A stretch of DNA of 64,000 nt from Sphingopyxis sp. DBS4 (GTDB lineage Bacteria > Pseudomonadota > Alphaproteobacteria > Sphingomonadales > Sphingomonadaceae). The notes beneath the pieces were generated by a model that saw only the letters and a list, made by a program, of their open reading frames with translations, was not told the origin of the DNA and did no database searches. The position numbers and the translations under genes are program-made. Positions 1-9,770 of the stretch are shown one piece after another. Location of the stretch: positions 2,429,001 through 2,493,000 of the forward strand of contig NZ_CP102384.1 of assembly GCF_024628865.1 (NCBI RefSeq), in the 5' to 3' direction. How positions within the stretch are numbered: position 1 is the first letter of the stretch; the number at the start of each line of letters is the position of its first letter.

Positions 1-1684
1 CGCGGTATCGACTGCGCAGGGTCACCTTGTCGATCTTTTCGCTGCCGAGCTTGGGCAACGCGTCGTTCGACATCCAGATCCTGAGCGGCACCTTGTAGGG
101 CGCGAGGCGCTGGCCGAGGAAGGCGGTCATGTCCTCGGCGGTGACGGCGCTGCCGGGTTTCATCCAGATCACTGCGCCGACGACTTCGCCCAACCGCTCG
201 TCGGGCAGGCCGAAGACCGCGCATTCGTTCGCCTCGGGGTGCTCGTAGATCGCGGCCTCGACTTCCTGGCAGCTGATATTCTCGCCGCCGCGGATGATGA
301 TGTCCTTCTTGCGGTCGACGATGAACAGATAGCCGTCCGCGTCGACATAGCCGAGGTCGCCCGAACGGAAATAGCCATTGTCGAAGAAGGCCGCCTTTGT
401 CGCTTCGGGATTGTTCCAATAGCCCTCGAAATTGCATACCGAACGGATGCACACCTCGCCGACGCCACCCTGCGGCAGTTCGTCGCCATTGTCGTCGAGG
501 ATCGCGAGATCGACGAGCGGCTTCGACGCGGGACCGGTCGACAGCGGCTTTTCGAGGTAATTTTCGTTGATGATGCCGCAGCCGACGGCGTTGGTCTCGG
601 TCAGGCCATAGCCGAGCAAGGGCTTGCCGTCGCCCATCTCGGTCGCGAGGCGGCGGACATGTTCGGGCGGGCGCGGCGCACCGCCGCCGGCGTAGCTCTT
701 GCATGTCGACAGATCGTAGTTCTTGCGGTTCGGGCTGACGAGAATTTCATAGCTCATCAGCGGCACGCCGACGAAATAATTGACCTGTTCGTCCTGGATC
801 AGCCGCATCGCCTCGTCGGCGCTCCATTTGGGCATCAGCACGAGCTTGCGGCCGAGTGCGAAGCTCTGGAGGAACACCGGGATTTCGGCGGTGACGTGAA
901 ACAGCGGCGTGCAGATCAGCGTCGCGGGCTGGATATCCGACATCTGCCCGTCCTCGGTCAGCAGGTGGACGATGCTCGCGGTCTGCGTCACATAGTTGAA
1001 GATCGCCTGCACGATGGCCTCGTGCCGCGAAAAAGCGCCCTTCGACTGGCCGGTCGAGCCCGAGGTGAAGAGGATCGTCGCGAGATCCTGACCGGTCAGC
1101 GCCGGCAGCGCGGTATCGGCGCTGCCGCCCGCGTCGGTGATCGGCGCAAGCGCGGCGTCCAGCGGCTGCGCGATGTCGAGGGTGATCAGCTTCGCGCCGT
1201 GCTTGACGCCGGGTTCCCGAAGCCGCGCGGCGCGCTGAACATCGGCGATGACCAGCATCGCTTCGGCATCGTCGATCCCCGCCGCCAGTTCGGCGCCCTG
1301 CCACCAGCCGTTGAGCAAAGTGGCGCAACCGCCCGCGAGCAGGATGCCGAGATAGGTGACGCACCACGCGTTGGCGTTGCGCATCGCGATGGCGACGCGG
1401 TCCCCGCGCTGCACGCCATGCCCGTCGATCAGCGCCGCCGCGACCCGGCGTGCCGCGGCATGAACCTCGGCAAAGCTCAGCCGTTCGTCGCCTTCGACCA
1501 GAAAGGTCGCGTCGCCGTGCAGCGCGCTGAAATAGGCGACATAGTCGGCCAGATTCGTCGGCGCGTTGGTGATGAAGGGCAGCTCGCGGCCGGAACGTTC
1601 GACGGAGCCGACCGCGATCGGACCGCCCGGACCGGTGATCAGGTCGTAAGCGGCGTCCAGGCGCAGATCGAGCGCGGAAGGCAT
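1..1684 (-). CDS. AMP-binding acyl-CoA ligase, 3' end outside window
   Basis: Class I adenylate-forming enzyme that would activate a carboxylic acid as acyl-AMP and transfer it to CoA. Reading the minus strand from ATG 1684 gives an open frame of 561 codons that leaves the window without a stop. It shows the P-loop-like motif [14 protein letters not shown], the [11 protein letters not shown] motif, the ATP-binding [14 protein letters not shown] motif, and the hinge region [15 protein letters not shown] followed by a C-terminal [10 protein letters not shown] segment, in family order. An AGAGGAG Shine-Dalgarno lies about 8 nt before the ATG. It is divergent from lgt across 78 bp. The substrate cannot be read from sequence; medium/long-chain fatty or aromatic acids are both possible. 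Only the last few residues should be missing. Confidence 0.9.
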   Translation of the reverse strand, partial: MPSALDLRLDAAYDLITGPGGPIAVGSVERSGRELPFITNAPTNLADYVAYFSALHGDATFLVEGDERLSFAEVHAAARRVAAALIDGHGVQRGDRVAIAMRNANAWCVTYLGILLAGGCATLLNGWWQGAELAAGIDDAEAMLVIADVQRAARLREPGVKHGAKLITLDIAQPLDAALAPITDAGGSADTALPALTGQDLATILFTSGSTGQSKGAFSRHEAIVQAIFNYVTQTASIVHLLTEDGQMSDIQPATLICTPLFHVTAEIPVFLQSFALGRKLVLMPKWSADEAMRLIQDEQVNYFVGVPLMSYEILVSPNRKNYDLSTCKSYAGGGAPRPPEHVRRLATEMGDGKPLLGYGLTETNAVGCGIINENYLEKPLSTGPASKPLVDLAILDDNGDELPQGGVGEVCIRSVCNFEGYWNNPEATKAAFFDNGYFRSGDLGYVDADGYLFIVDRKKDIIIRGGENISCQEVEAAIYEHPEANECAVFGLPDERLGEVVGAVIWMKPGSAVTAEDMTAFLGQRLAPYKVPLRIWMSNDALPKLGSEKIDKVTLRSRYR

Positions 1685-1762
1685 GGGGCATCTCTCCTCT
1701 TGGTCTCGCTCGCCTTACCCCCTATGGGGAAGGCCTCTCCTGGGGAAGGACAGCGCGACTAT

Positions 1763-2641
1763 ATGTTTCTTTTTGCAACCTTAGCCGAAGCGACGCAATA
1801 TCTTAACTTCCGGGAATTCATGGGAGAGCATAGCGAGATCGCGTTCAGCGTCTTCGGCCTGCCGATCCGCTGGTATGCGCTCGCTTATCTCGCGGGCATC
1901 TTCCTCGGCTATTGGTATCTTCTCAAACTGATCGCGCAGCCCGGCGCCCCGATGGCGCGCCGCCATGCCGACGACATGATCTTCTATGCCATGCTCGGCA
2001 TCATCCTCGGCGGCCGGCTCGGTTACGTCCTCTTCTATAATTTCGAGGTTTATTCGCAAAAGCCGCTCGATATCTTTCGCCTGTGGGACGGCGGCATGTC
2101 GCTGCACGGCGGGGTGATCGGGGTGCTGATCGCCATCTGGTATGTGACGCGCAAGGAAAAGCTGAGCTTCCTGCGCTTTTGCGACTATATCGCCTGTGTC
2201 GTGCCGATCGGGCTGTTCCTCGGCCGCCTCGCCAATTTCGTCAACGGCGAGCTGTGGGGCCGCGTCGCCTACGTCCCTTGGGCGATCGTCTTTCCGAACG
2301 GCGGCCCCGAACCGCGCCATCCGAGCCAGCTTTACGAAGCCGGACTCGAAGGAATCGTGATGATGGCGGTGCTCGCCTTCTTCTTCTGGCGCACCGACGC
2401 GCGCTACAAGCCGGGTTTCCTGTTCGGGCTCGCGGCGATCGTCTATGGCCTCAGCCGCTTCACCGTCGAGTTCGTGCGTGAGCCGGACGTCCAGCGCCAG
2501 TGGGTGGTCGACATGACCGGCCTGTCGATGGGCCAGTTGCTGACGGTGCCGATGATCCTCGCCGGCGTCTGGCTCGTCGCAACCGCGAAGGGACGCCGCC
2601 AGCGCGTCGAGCCGATCGCGGGGACGGACAGCGTTGCGTGA
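1763..2641 (+). CDS. lgt: Prolipoprotein diacylglyceryl transferase
   Basis: Inner-membrane enzyme that transfers a diacylglyceryl group from phosphatidylglycerol to the lipobox cysteine of prolipoproteins, the first step of lipoprotein maturation. The 292-residue product is polytopic and carries the family signatures [22 protein letters not shown] and HPSQLYEA; the His and the Arg/Glu of these motifs are the conserved functional residues of Lgt. The frame is open far upstream, but family alignment and gene divergence favour ATG 1763 ([10 protein letters not shown]). It begins a co-directional cluster: its stop overlaps the TTG start of the next gene by 8 bp. The window also encodes at least one lipoprotein substrate (11574-12185). 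Confidence 0.95.
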   Translation: MFLFATLAEATQYLNFREFMGEHSEIAFSVFGLPIRWYALAYLAGIFLGYWYLLKLIAQPGAPMARRHADDMIFYAMLGIILGGRLGYVLFYNFEVYSQKPLDIFRLWDGGMSLHGGVIGVLIAIWYVTRKEKLSFLRFCDYIACVVPIGLFLGRLANFVNGELWGRVAYVPWAIVFPNGGPEPRHPSQLYEAGLEGIVMMAVLAFFFWRTDARYKPGFLFGLAAIVYGLSRFTVEFVREPDVQRQWVVDMTGLSMGQLLTVPMILAGVWLVATAKGRRQRVEPIAGTDSVA

Positions 2642-3698
2642 CGCTCCGCCGACCCCCGAACGCTTGATCCAGGATATCGGCGCCGCCCGGCCGACGACGG
2701 TCGCCGACTATATGGCGGCCGCGAACGCGCATTATTATGCGACCCGCGATCCGCTCGGCGCGGCGGGCGACTTCACCACCGCGCCCGAGATCAGCCAGAT
2801 GTTCGGCGAACTGATCGGCCTCTGGATCGCCGACCTGTGGACCCGCGCGGGGCGCCCGCCCTTCCGCTATGTCGAGCTCGGCCCCGGCCGCGGCACGCTC
2901 GCCGCCGATGCGCTGCGCGCGGCGTCGCGCTTCGGCTGCGCGCCGCTCGGCATCCATCTGGTCGAGACGAGCCCGGCCTTGCGCGCCGCCCAATCGGCGC
3001 GGCTGGCGGGGGCCGAGCATCATGACGAGGTCGATGCGCTGCCGGGCGACGCGCCGCTGGTCATCGTCGCGAACGAATTTTTCGATGCGCTGCCGATCCA
3101 CCAATATGTCCGCACGGCAACAGGCTGGCGCGAGCGCATGGTCGAACGCCGCGACGGGAGGCTGGCACCCATCGCAGGCTCGATCCCGGCCGACGACGCC
3201 ATTCCCCCTGCCCTTTGCGGCCAGCCCGAAGACACGATCGTCGAAACCGCGCCGGTCGCGGCGGCGATCATCCAGCGCTGCGCCTTCCGTCTCGCGCGGC
3301 AGAGCGGCGCGATGCTGACGATCGATTATGGTCATGCCGGACCCGCCGCGGGCGACACGTTGCAGGCGGTCAAGGCCCATCGCTTCGCCGATCCCTTCGC
3401 CAATCCCGGCGAGGCCGACCTGACCGCGCATGTCGATTTCACCGCGCTCGCCGAGGCCGCACGGCCCGCCGGGGTGGCGGTCAGCGACCTTGCAACGCAA
3501 GGCGACTGGCTTCGCCGGCTCGGCATAGACGCGCGGCTGAAAACATTGACGGCCGCGGCGCCCGGGCGCGCCGACGAGCTTAAGGGCCAACGCGACCGGC
3601 TTGTCGAAGCCGATGCGATGGGGGATTTGTTCAAGCTGATCGCCCTCACCGCCCCCGGCTGGCCGCAGCCGGCAGGATTTACCGGAGACCCCGCATGA
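2634..3698 (+). CDS. MidA/NDUFAF7-type SAM-dependent methyltransferase
   Basis: Class I SAM-dependent methyltransferase of the MidA family, 354 residues. Mitochondrial NDUFAF7/MidA methylates an arginine of a complex I subunit during assembly; the bacterial homologue is assumed, not shown, to act on the respiratory chain. The N-terminal region has the family stretch [18 protein letters not shown], followed by the SAM motif [19 protein letters not shown] and a later [10 protein letters not shown] motif. The only start consistent with homology is TTG 2634, overlapping the end of lgt by 8 bp, which suggests translational coupling. Its stop overlaps the following ATG (ATGA). A rare TTG start may keep expression low. 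Confidence 0.88.
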   Translation: MRDAPPTPERLIQDIGAARPTTVADYMAAANAHYYATRDPLGAAGDFTTAPEISQMFGELIGLWIADLWTRAGRPPFRYVELGPGRGTLAADALRAASRFGCAPLGIHLVETSPALRAAQSARLAGAEHHDEVDALPGDAPLVIVANEFFDALPIHQYVRTATGWRERMVERRDGRLAPIAGSIPADDAIPPALCGQPEDTIVETAPVAAAIIQRCAFRLARQSGAMLTIDYGHAGPAAGDTLQAVKAHRFADPFANPGEADLTAHVDFTALAEAARPAGVAVSDLATQGDWLRRLGIDARLKTLTAAAPGRADELKGQRDRLVEADAMGDLFKLIALTAPGWPQPAGFTGDPA

Positions 3699-4213
3699 CC
3701 GCCATCCAGCTTGCGAACGCCGAAGAGGCCGCGGAACTGTCGCGCTTCGCCGAGGCGTCCTTCGTCCACACCTTCGGCCATATCTACGACCCCGCAGACC
3801 TTGCCGCCTTCCTCGCCGACTGGAATCCGCCCGCGCGAATCGCGGCGCAGATTGCCGACCCCGAATGGACGATCGCGCTGATCCGCGGCGGCAACAGCGC
3901 GATCCTCGGCTTCGCGAAACTCGGCCCGATCGATTTCCCGATTCCCGCAGGGCATCCCACCGCCGACGCGACCGAACTTCACCAGCTTTACGTCGCGCCC
4001 GAAGCCAAGGGCACCGGGGTCGCGGCGGCGCTGATGGACTGGGGAATCAGCTGGGCGCGGGAGCGCGCATCGATCCTCTATCTGTCGGTCTTCACCGAAA
4101 ATCCGCGCGCGCAGGCCTTTTATCGCCGCTATGGTTTCGTCGACATCGGACGCAACGCGTTTCGCGTCGGCAACCATATCGACGAGGACCGTATCTGGAG
4201 GCTTGACCTGTGA
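3695..4213 (+). CDS. GNAT family N-acetyltransferase
   Basis: 172-residue acetyltransferase of the GNAT fold. The acetyl-CoA pyrophosphate-binding region is visible as LHQLYVAPEAKGTGVAAALM, about residues 91-110, followed by the typical C-terminal LSVFTENPRAQAFYRRYGF element. ATG 3695 overlaps the preceding stop by 4 nt and is preceded by GGAG. The gene sits between a MidA-type methyltransferase and pgeF in an overlapped array. The acceptor, whether small molecule or protein N-terminus, cannot be predicted. Confidence 0.9.
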   Translation: MTAIQLANAEEAAELSRFAEASFVHTFGHIYDPADLAAFLADWNPPARIAAQIADPEWTIALIRGGNSAILGFAKLGPIDFPIPAGHPTADATELHQLYVAPEAKGTGVAAALMDWGISWARERASILYLSVFTENPRAQAFYRRYGFVDIGRNAFRVGNHIDEDRIWRLDL

Positions 4214-4980
4214 CCCCGCCTTTCACCACCGCCGCGCCGCTCGCGGGCGTGCCGCACGGCTTCTTCGGGCGCCACGGCGGCGTGTCGAGCGGCGATCTCG
4301 CGTCGCTCAATTGCGGGCTCGGGTCGAACGACGATCCGGCGCTGATCGCCGAGAACCGCCGCCGCGCCGCCGATGCGATCTTGCCCGGCGCGGCACTGAC
4401 GGGCCTCTATCAGGTGCATGGAAACCGCTGCGTCATCGTCGATGCGGCGAGCGATCTGGCCGCGCGGCCCGAGGCCGACGCGCTCGCGACGCGCACCCCC
4501 GGCCTGCTGCTCGGCATCCTGACCGCCGACTGCATCCCGGTGCTGTTCGCCGATGCGGCGGCGGGGGTCGTCGGCGCCGCCCATGCCGGGTGGAAAGGCG
4601 CAATCGCCGGGGTCACCGACGCGACGCTCGACGCGATGGAAAGCCTGGGCGCGACCCGCGCGCATATCGTCGCCGCGATCGGCCCGTGCATCGGCCGCGC
4701 CTCCTACGAAGTCGACGAGGCTTTCGTGCAGCGCTTCGTCGCCCACGATCCGGCGAACGAGCGTTTCTTCGCGGCGAGCCAGCCGGGGCACGCGATGTTC
4801 GACATTGCCGCCTATGTCGCCGCGCGCCTCGCCGCGGCGGGCGTCGCGACGGTCGCCATCGGCGGGCAGGATACTTATGCGGAGGAAGCCGATTATTTCA
4901 GCTATCGCCGCGCGTGCCACAGGCAAGAGAATGGCTATGGGCGGCAGATTTCGGTGATCGGGCTCAAACAGCCAAGCTAA
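4210..4980 (+). CDS. pgeF: Peptidoglycan editing factor PgeF (YfiH/laccase-domain)
   Basis: 256-residue protein of the YfiH/PgeF family. E. coli PgeF is an amidase that removes L-Ser wrongly incorporated in place of L-Ala in peptidoglycan precursors; older annotations call the family polyphenol oxidase. Metal-site motifs are visible: QVHGNRCVIVD, the TADCIPVLFAD cysteine, and AAHAGWKGA, plus the C-terminal YFSYRRACHRQENGYGRQ signature. The start is GTG 4210, overlapping the upstream stop (GTGA). It closes the lgt cluster; a palindromic repeat follows within 5 bp. Confidence 0.92.
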   Translation: MTPPFTTAAPLAGVPHGFFGRHGGVSSGDLASLNCGLGSNDDPALIAENRRRAADAILPGAALTGLYQVHGNRCVIVDAASDLAARPEADALATRTPGLLLGILTADCIPVLFADAAAGVVGAAHAGWKGAIAGVTDATLDAMESLGATRAHIVAAIGPCIGRASYEVDEAFVQRFVAHDPANERFFAASQPGHAMFDIAAYVAARLAAAGVATVAIGGQDTYAEEADYFSYRRACHRQENGYGRQISVIGLKQPS

Positions 4981-4984
4981 TCTT

Positions 4985-5062
4985 CGTCATCCCGGCGAAG
5001 GCCGGGATCTCGCCGGTGCGTCAGAACGATGGGGTGAGATCCCGGCCTTCGCCGGGATGACG
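4985..5062. repeat. Paired palindromic repeat, ATCCCGGC-GAAG-GCCGGGAT type
   Basis: Two near-identical arms in inverted orientation, starting CGTCATCCCGGCGAAGGCC and ending with its complement, flank a spacer of about 20 bp. Each arm also folds alone into a hairpin with a GAAG loop. It lies between pgeF and the MFS gene, where it may act as a transcript-end structure. A second copy at 62290-62415 carries an insertion. Confidence 0.85.
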
Positions 5063-5091
5063 TGTGAAGACCGATAGAATTGGGGGACGGA

Positions 5092-6375
5092 ATGAAAGCC
5101 CTGGCGATACCGCGCAAGCGCCTGCTGTCGATCATCGGCGGCTCGGCGGGCAATCTGGTCGAATGGTACGACTGGTTCGCCTATGCCGCCTTCGCCATCT
5201 ATTTCGCCCCGGTCTTCTTTCCAAAGGAAGATCCGACCGCGCAGCTTTTGAGCACCGCGACGATCTTTGCCGTCGGCTTCGTCATGCGGCCGATCGGCGC
5301 ATGGGCGATGGGGCGTTTCGCCGACGCGCGCGGGCGCAAGGCGGGACTGACGCTGTCGGTCGCGCTGATGTTCGGCGGCTCGCTGCTGCTCGCCGCCGCG
5401 CCGACCTATGCGCAGGCGGGGCTGTTCGGCCCCGCGGTGCTGATCGCCGCGCGCATCCTCCAGGGCCTGTCGCTCGGCGGCGAATATGGCGCGAGCGCAA
5501 CCTATCTGTCCGAAATGGCGCCGCGCGCGCATCGCGGCTTCTGGGCCAGCTTCCAATATCTGACGCTGATCGGCGGCCAGCTTTGCGCGATCTTCGTCGC
5601 GATCGTGCTGCAGGCCTTTCTGACCGAGGCCGAACTGACCGCCTGGGGCTGGCGCATTCCCTTTGTCATCGGCGCGCTGCTCGCATTCGGCGTCTATGTG
5701 CTGCGCCGCAGCCTCGCCGAAACGCCGTCGTTCGAGAATCAGGCGGTCGACCGCCCGGTTTCGACCGCGAAGCTCTTGTGGAAAGAGCATCGGCGCGAAA
5801 GCATCCTCGTCGGGATGCTGTCAGCGGGCGGCGGGCTCGGCGCCTATACCTACATTACCTATATGCAGAAATTCCTGTTCAACAGCGTCGGCTTCGACAA
5901 GGAGACCGCGACCTGGATCATTGCCGCGGCGCTGCTGTGGTTCGCGGCGATGCAGCCGGTGTTCGGCGCGCTCGCCGACCGCTTCGGACGCAAGCCGATG
6001 CTGCTGCTGTTCGGGATCGGCGGCGCGATCGTCGCGGCGCCGACCTTCTTCGCGCTCGAAACCGTCACCTCGCCGGTGACCGCGACGCTGCTGATCCTCG
6101 TGCCGCTGACCCTGCAGAGCGGCTATACCGCGAACAATGCGCTGGTGAAGGCCGAACTGTTTCCCGCGCATATTCGCGGGCTCGGTGTCGCGCTCCCCTA
6201 TGCGATCGGCAATGCGATCTTCGGCGGCACGGTCGAGATGGTCGCGCTCTGGCTCAAGGGCCAGGGGGTCGAATGGCTCTTCTATTTCTATGTCGCCGCC
6301 GTGATCGCGATGGCGGGCGTCGCGACCTTGCTGCTGCCCGAAACGAGGGACCGCAGCCTGATCGTCGAGGATTGA
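5092..6375 (+). CDS. MFS transporter, metabolite:H+ symporter (MHS) type
   Basis: 427-residue 12-helix major facilitator resembling the MHS subfamily (alpha-ketoglutarate/citrate/proline permeases). Visible signatures are GNLVEWYDWFAYAAFA near the N-terminus, the loop 2-3 motif GRFADARGRKAG, ARILQGLSLGGEYGASATYL in helix 4-5, and a second GALADRFGRKP motif after helix 8. ATG 5092 is preceded by a strong GGGGGACGGA ribosome site; a TTG 12 nt upstream is less likely. Likely an inner-membrane organic-acid importer; the exact substrate is not determinable. It stands alone between a palindromic repeat and a PLP enzyme gene. Confidence 0.9.
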   Translation: MKALAIPRKRLLSIIGGSAGNLVEWYDWFAYAAFAIYFAPVFFPKEDPTAQLLSTATIFAVGFVMRPIGAWAMGRFADARGRKAGLTLSVALMFGGSLLLAAAPTYAQAGLFGPAVLIAARILQGLSLGGEYGASATYLSEMAPRAHRGFWASFQYLTLIGGQLCAIFVAIVLQAFLTEAELTAWGWRIPFVIGALLAFGVYVLRRSLAETPSFENQAVDRPVSTAKLLWKEHRRESILVGMLSAGGGLGAYTYITYMQKFLFNSVGFDKETATWIIAAALLWFAAMQPVFGALADRFGRKPMLLLFGIGGAIVAAPTFFALETVTSPVTATLLILVPLTLQSGYTANNALVKAELFPAHIRGLGVALPYAIGNAIFGGTVEMVALWLKGQGVEWLFYFYVAAVIAMAGVATLLLPETRDRSLIVED

Positions 6376-6402
6376 TCGGGTGGGATTGGCCCGCGCAATT
6401 TA

Positions 6403-6430
6403 GTTACAATCGAAACCGGTGCTGTTATAG
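6403..6430 (+). promoter_or_regulatory. Candidate promoter of the PLP-enzyme gene
   Basis: GTTACA (6403-6408) and TTATAG (6425-6430) are separated by 16 bp, about 30 bp upstream of ATG 6460. The match to a sigma-70 type promoter is modest. I saw no SAM-II-like fold in the short leader. Confidence 0.3.
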
Positions 6431-6459
6431 CGTGGCCGATCATTCACAGGAGCATTCCC

Positions 6460-7752
6460 ATGGCCATGCGCGGCACCCCCAAGACGAACGGCAAGAAAAT
6501 CGGCGACCGCGACCTCAGTCCCGCGACGCTGATGATGGGGCTCGGCTATGATCCCGTGCTGTCCGAAGGATCGCTGAAGCCGCCGATCTTCCTGACCTCG
6601 ACCTTCGCCTTCGAAAGCGCCGCGGCGGGCAAGCGTTTCTTCGAGCATATCACCGGCAAGCGCCAGGGCCCCGCCGACGGTCTCGTCTATTCGCGCTTCA
6701 ACGGGCCGAACCAGGAAATCCTCGAGGACCGGCTCGCGGTCTGGGACGGCGCCGACGACAGCCTTGTCTTTTCGAGCGGCATGTCGGCGATCGCCACGCT
6801 GCTCCTCGCGCTCGTCGGTCAGAACGACGTGATCGTCCATTCGGGGCCGCTCTATGCCGCGACCGAGACGCTGATCGCGCGCATCCTGTCGCGCTTCGGG
6901 ATCAGCTTCGTCGATTTTCCCGCCGGCGCGACGCGCGAGGAACTCGACGCGATCCTGGCGCGCGCAAAGGCGCTGGCCGACGAAAAGGGCGGCAAGGTGT
7001 CGCTCGTCTATCTCGAAAGCCCGGCGAACCCGACCAACGCGCTCGTCGATGTCGAGGCAGTGCGCGCGGCGCGCGACGCGGTCTTCCCCGGCGAGCAGAA
7101 GCCCGCGATCGCGATCGACAACACCTTCCTCGGCCCGCTCTGGCAGCAGCCGCTGAAGCAGGGTGCCGAACTCGTCGTCTACAGCCTCACCAAATATGCC
7201 GGCGGCCATTCGGATCTCGTGGCGGGCGGCGTGTCGGGCGACCAGAAACTGATCGACGTCATCCGCCCGATGCGTAACACGATCGGTACGATCTGCGATC
7301 CCAACACCGCGTGGATGCTGCTGCGCAGCCTCGAAACGCTCGAACTGCGCATGAGCCGCGCGGGCGAGAATGCACTGAAGGTCTGCACCTTCCTGCGCGA
7401 TCATCCGAAGGTCGAGGGGCTCGGTTATCTCGGCTTCATTGCTGATCCGCGCCAGAAGGATATTTTCGACCGCCATTGCTCGGGCGCGGGGTCGACCTTT
7501 TCGCTGTTCATCAAGGGCGGCGAGGCCGAGAGCTTCCGCTTCCTCGACGCGCTCAAGATCGCCAAGCTCGCCGTCAGCCTCGGCGGCACCGAGACGCTGG
7601 CAAGCCACCCCGCCGCGATGACCCACCTGTCGGTCCCCGAAGAGCGCAAGAAGGCGCTGGGCATCACCGACAATCTGGTGCGCGTGTCGATCGGGATCGA
7701 GAATGCCGACGACCTGATCGCCGATTTCGCGCAGGCGCTGGACGCGGTTTGA
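6460..7752 (+). CDS. Cystathionine gamma-synthase family PLP-dependent enzyme
   Basis: 430-residue Cys/Met-metabolism PLP enzyme. The PLP-lysine site is seen in YSLTKYAGGHSDLVAGG, with the upstream AIDNTFLGPLWQQP stretch and the phosphate-binding SSGMSAIATLLLA region, as expected for this fold. The family includes cystathionine gamma-synthase, gamma/beta-lyases, methionine gamma-lyase and O-acetylhomoserine sulfhydrylase; sequence inspection alone cannot decide. The N-terminal extension with KTNGKKIGDRDLSPAT is typical of a subgroup usually annotated only as family protein. The start is ATG 6460 with AGGAG about 7 nt upstream; ATG 6466 is an alternative. Confidence 0.9.
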   Translation: MAMRGTPKTNGKKIGDRDLSPATLMMGLGYDPVLSEGSLKPPIFLTSTFAFESAAAGKRFFEHITGKRQGPADGLVYSRFNGPNQEILEDRLAVWDGADDSLVFSSGMSAIATLLLALVGQNDVIVHSGPLYAATETLIARILSRFGISFVDFPAGATREELDAILARAKALADEKGGKVSLVYLESPANPTNALVDVEAVRAARDAVFPGEQKPAIAIDNTFLGPLWQQPLKQGAELVVYSLTKYAGGHSDLVAGGVSGDQKLIDVIRPMRNTIGTICDPNTAWMLLRSLETLELRMSRAGENALKVCTFLRDHPKVEGLGYLGFIADPRQKDIFDRHCSGAGSTFSLFIKGGEAESFRFLDALKIAKLAVSLGGTETLASHPAAMTHLSVPEERKKALGITDNLVRVSIGIENADDLIADFAQALDAV

Positions 7753-7760
7753 GCCCGTTC

Positions 7761-7851
7761 GTCATTGCGAGGAGCGGAGCGACGAAGCAATCTCCAGCTA
7801 TCGGCAAGACGGAACGATGGCTGGAGATTGCTTCGCTTCGCTCGCAATGAC
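7761..7851. repeat. Paired palindromic repeat, GTCATTGCGAG...AAGCAATC type
   Basis: Inverted arms GTCATTGCGAGGAGCGGAGC... and ...CTTCGCTCGCAATGAC, about 37 nt each with a few mismatches, enclose a 15-20 bp spacer. It separates two convergent genes (stops at 7752 and 7855). A second, perfect copy lies at 33624-33702. Confidence 0.85.
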
Positions 7852-7854
7852 GGT

Positions 7855-8574
7855 TTATTTCTTTTTCCGCCAATCCACCACCTGCCAGCCCATCGTCGGC
7901 GCCAGCTTCTTCAGCTTGCGCGACGGCGTCGTCGCGACCGCTTCGTTGGCGAAGTGCAGCATCGGATGGTCGGAGACATGATCCGAATAGGCGCGGATAT
8001 ACGCCTGATCCCGCGTGATGTCATTCGCGGCGAGCCAGTCCGAGATGCGCGCGAACTTCGCCTCGCCATAGCAATTGTCGCCCGCCAGCCGCGCGTGGAC
8101 ATGGTCGCCGCCGTCGGCTTCGTCGAGCCGCGTCGCAAGCACGTCGTCGATCCCGAGCCGCCGCGCGATCGCATCGACATAAAGGTGGAAGGACGCGGTC
8201 GCGAGGAGCAGCCGATACCCCGCGGCGCGGTCGGCAGCGATCTGGTCAAGCGCCGCGGCGTGCAGCCCGCGCGCGATCACCTTGTCGGCATAGCTTTCGG
8301 CGAGCGGCGCGATTTCGCTGCGGCGAAAGCGCTTGCCGACGAGCAGGCGGAGGTTGATCGCTTTCAGCCGCGACCGGTCGATCAGACGCAACGCATAGCC
8401 CGCACCCACAAGCCCGACGAGCGGCAGCAGCAGCAGACGCCACGGCTGGCGCCGCCTCGCAACGTGCATCAGGAACCCGCTGTAAGTCCCTGATCGCGTT
8501 ATCGTCCGGTCCATGTCGTACATCGCGACGCGATGAACGGGATCGGGTGCGGACGGGGCGGACGGCGTTTCCAT
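7855..8574 (-). CDS. HAD-IB family phosphatase
   Basis: 239-residue haloacid dehalogenase-superfamily hydrolase. Motif I is YDMDRTITRSG (nucleophile and acid/base Asp), motif II is in LATASFHLYVDAIA, and motif III/IV is in AYSDHVSDHPML. A hydrophobic stretch in the cap region (RLLLLPLVGLVGAGYALRL) resembles the membrane-associated cap of HAD-IB enzymes related to SerB-like and lipid-phosphate phosphatases. ATG 8574 is chosen over an upstream in-frame TTG at 8610; neither has a strong ribosome site. It is divergent from the Mla-like operon. The substrate is unknown. Confidence 0.85.
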   Translation of the reverse strand: METPSAPSAPDPVHRVAMYDMDRTITRSGTYSGFLMHVARRRQPWRLLLLPLVGLVGAGYALRLIDRSRLKAINLRLLVGKRFRRSEIAPLAESYADKVIARGLHAAALDQIAADRAAGYRLLLATASFHLYVDAIARRLGIDDVLATRLDEADGGDHVHARLAGDNCYGEAKFARISDWLAANDITRDQAYIRAYSDHVSDHPMLHFANEAVATTPSRKLKKLAPTMGWQVVDWRKKK

Positions 8575-8663
8575 GGAACCGACAATAGGGCGCCGCGCCG
8601 CTGCGGCCAAGAGGCGGGAATTGCTTGCCGCGCCACGGCAAATAAGACAATGTCCCCCGCGAG

Positions 8664-9770
8664 ATGGTGGCCAGAGCGGACTTTGATTACAGCGACGGCG
8701 CCGAGGGGGCCGCGGTTCGCTTTACCGGCCGGTTGACGCTGGCGCGTCTCGGCGACCTTCCGCAAAGGCTGGACGCGGTCGGGCCGGTCGCGTCGATCGA
8801 CCTGTCGGGGGTCGAAAGGATCGACACCGTCGGCGCCTGGATCGTCACCCGCACCGTCAACGAATATGGCGCCAAGGTCACCGGCGCGAGCCCCGAGGCC
8901 GAACGGCTGCTCGAGGCGCTGAAGGACGACAAGAGCGAATATCGCGTCCACCTGGGCCGCCGCTCGACGATCGAGCGGATGCTCGAACAGGTCGGCGCGG
9001 CGAGTCTCGCGGTATGGGGCGAGTTGATCGGCATCATCGATTTCTTCGGCGCGATGATCATCGCGCTGGGCATCCAGATCCGCGCGCGGCGGCGGCTGCG
9101 CTGGCACGCGGTCGTCACCCGTTTCCAGACCGTCGGCGTCGATGCCCTCCCCATCATCGGCCTGATGAGCTTCCTGATCGGTATCGTCATCGCGCAGCAG
9201 GGCGCGGTGCAGCTCGAGCAATTCGGGCTGGAGGTGTTCACGATCAACCTCGTCGGCCGCGCCTCGATCCGCGAACTCGGCCTGCTGATGACCGCGATCA
9301 TGGTCGCGGGGCGATCGGGATCGGCCTTTGCGGCGCAGATCGGCACGATGAAGCTGACCGAGGAAATCGACGCGATGCGCACGATCGGCGTTTCGCCGAT
9401 GGAGGCGATCGTGCTGCCGCGCGTCGCCGCCTCGACGATCACCATGCCGCTGCTCGGCTTCTATGCCAGTATCTGCGCGATCATCGGCGGCGGCGTCTTC
9501 TGCTGGGCGGGGCTCGACATCCCGCCGCTCACCTATGTGCAGCGGCTGCGCGAGATCATCCCGATGCACGATTTCTGGATCATGCTGATCAAGGCGCCGG
9601 TGTTCGGCATCCTGATCGGCGTCACCGGCTGCTACGAAGGGATGCAGGTGCGCCAGAATGCCGAGGAAGTCGGCAAGCGCACAACCTCCGCCGTCGTCGC
9701 CGCGATCTTCCTCGTCATCGTCCTCGACGCCTTTTTCGCGGTCTTCTTCTCGTCGCTGGGATGGAATTGA
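8664..9770 (+). CDS. mlaE: MlaE-type lipid ABC permease with N-terminal STAS domain
   Basis: 368-residue permease of the MlaE/YrbE family. Residues about 1-110 form a STAS-like domain (RLTLARLGDLPQRL, SIDLSGVERIDTVGAWIV), which in E. coli is the separate protein MlaB. Residues about 120-368 are the MlaE domain with motifs GRASIRELGLLMTAIMVAGRSGSA and MRTIGVSPMEAIVLPR, and five to six hydrophobic segments. It works in the inner membrane with MlaF and MlaD to move phospholipids between inner and outer membranes. It is the first gene of a four-gene operon; its stop overlaps the next ATG by 1 nt. No mlaC or mlaA is nearby. Confidence 0.93.
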   Translation: MVARADFDYSDGAEGAAVRFTGRLTLARLGDLPQRLDAVGPVASIDLSGVERIDTVGAWIVTRTVNEYGAKVTGASPEAERLLEALKDDKSEYRVHLGRRSTIERMLEQVGAASLAVWGELIGIIDFFGAMIIALGIQIRARRRLRWHAVVTRFQTVGVDALPIIGLMSFLIGIVIAQQGAVQLEQFGLEVFTINLVGRASIRELGLLMTAIMVAGRSGSAFAAQIGTMKLTEEIDAMRTIGVSPMEAIVLPRVAASTITMPLLGFYASICAIIGGGVFCWAGLDIPPLTYVQRLREIIPMHDFWIMLIKAPVFGILIGVTGCYEGMQVRQNAEEVGKRTTSAVVAAIFLVIVLDAFFAVFFSSLGWN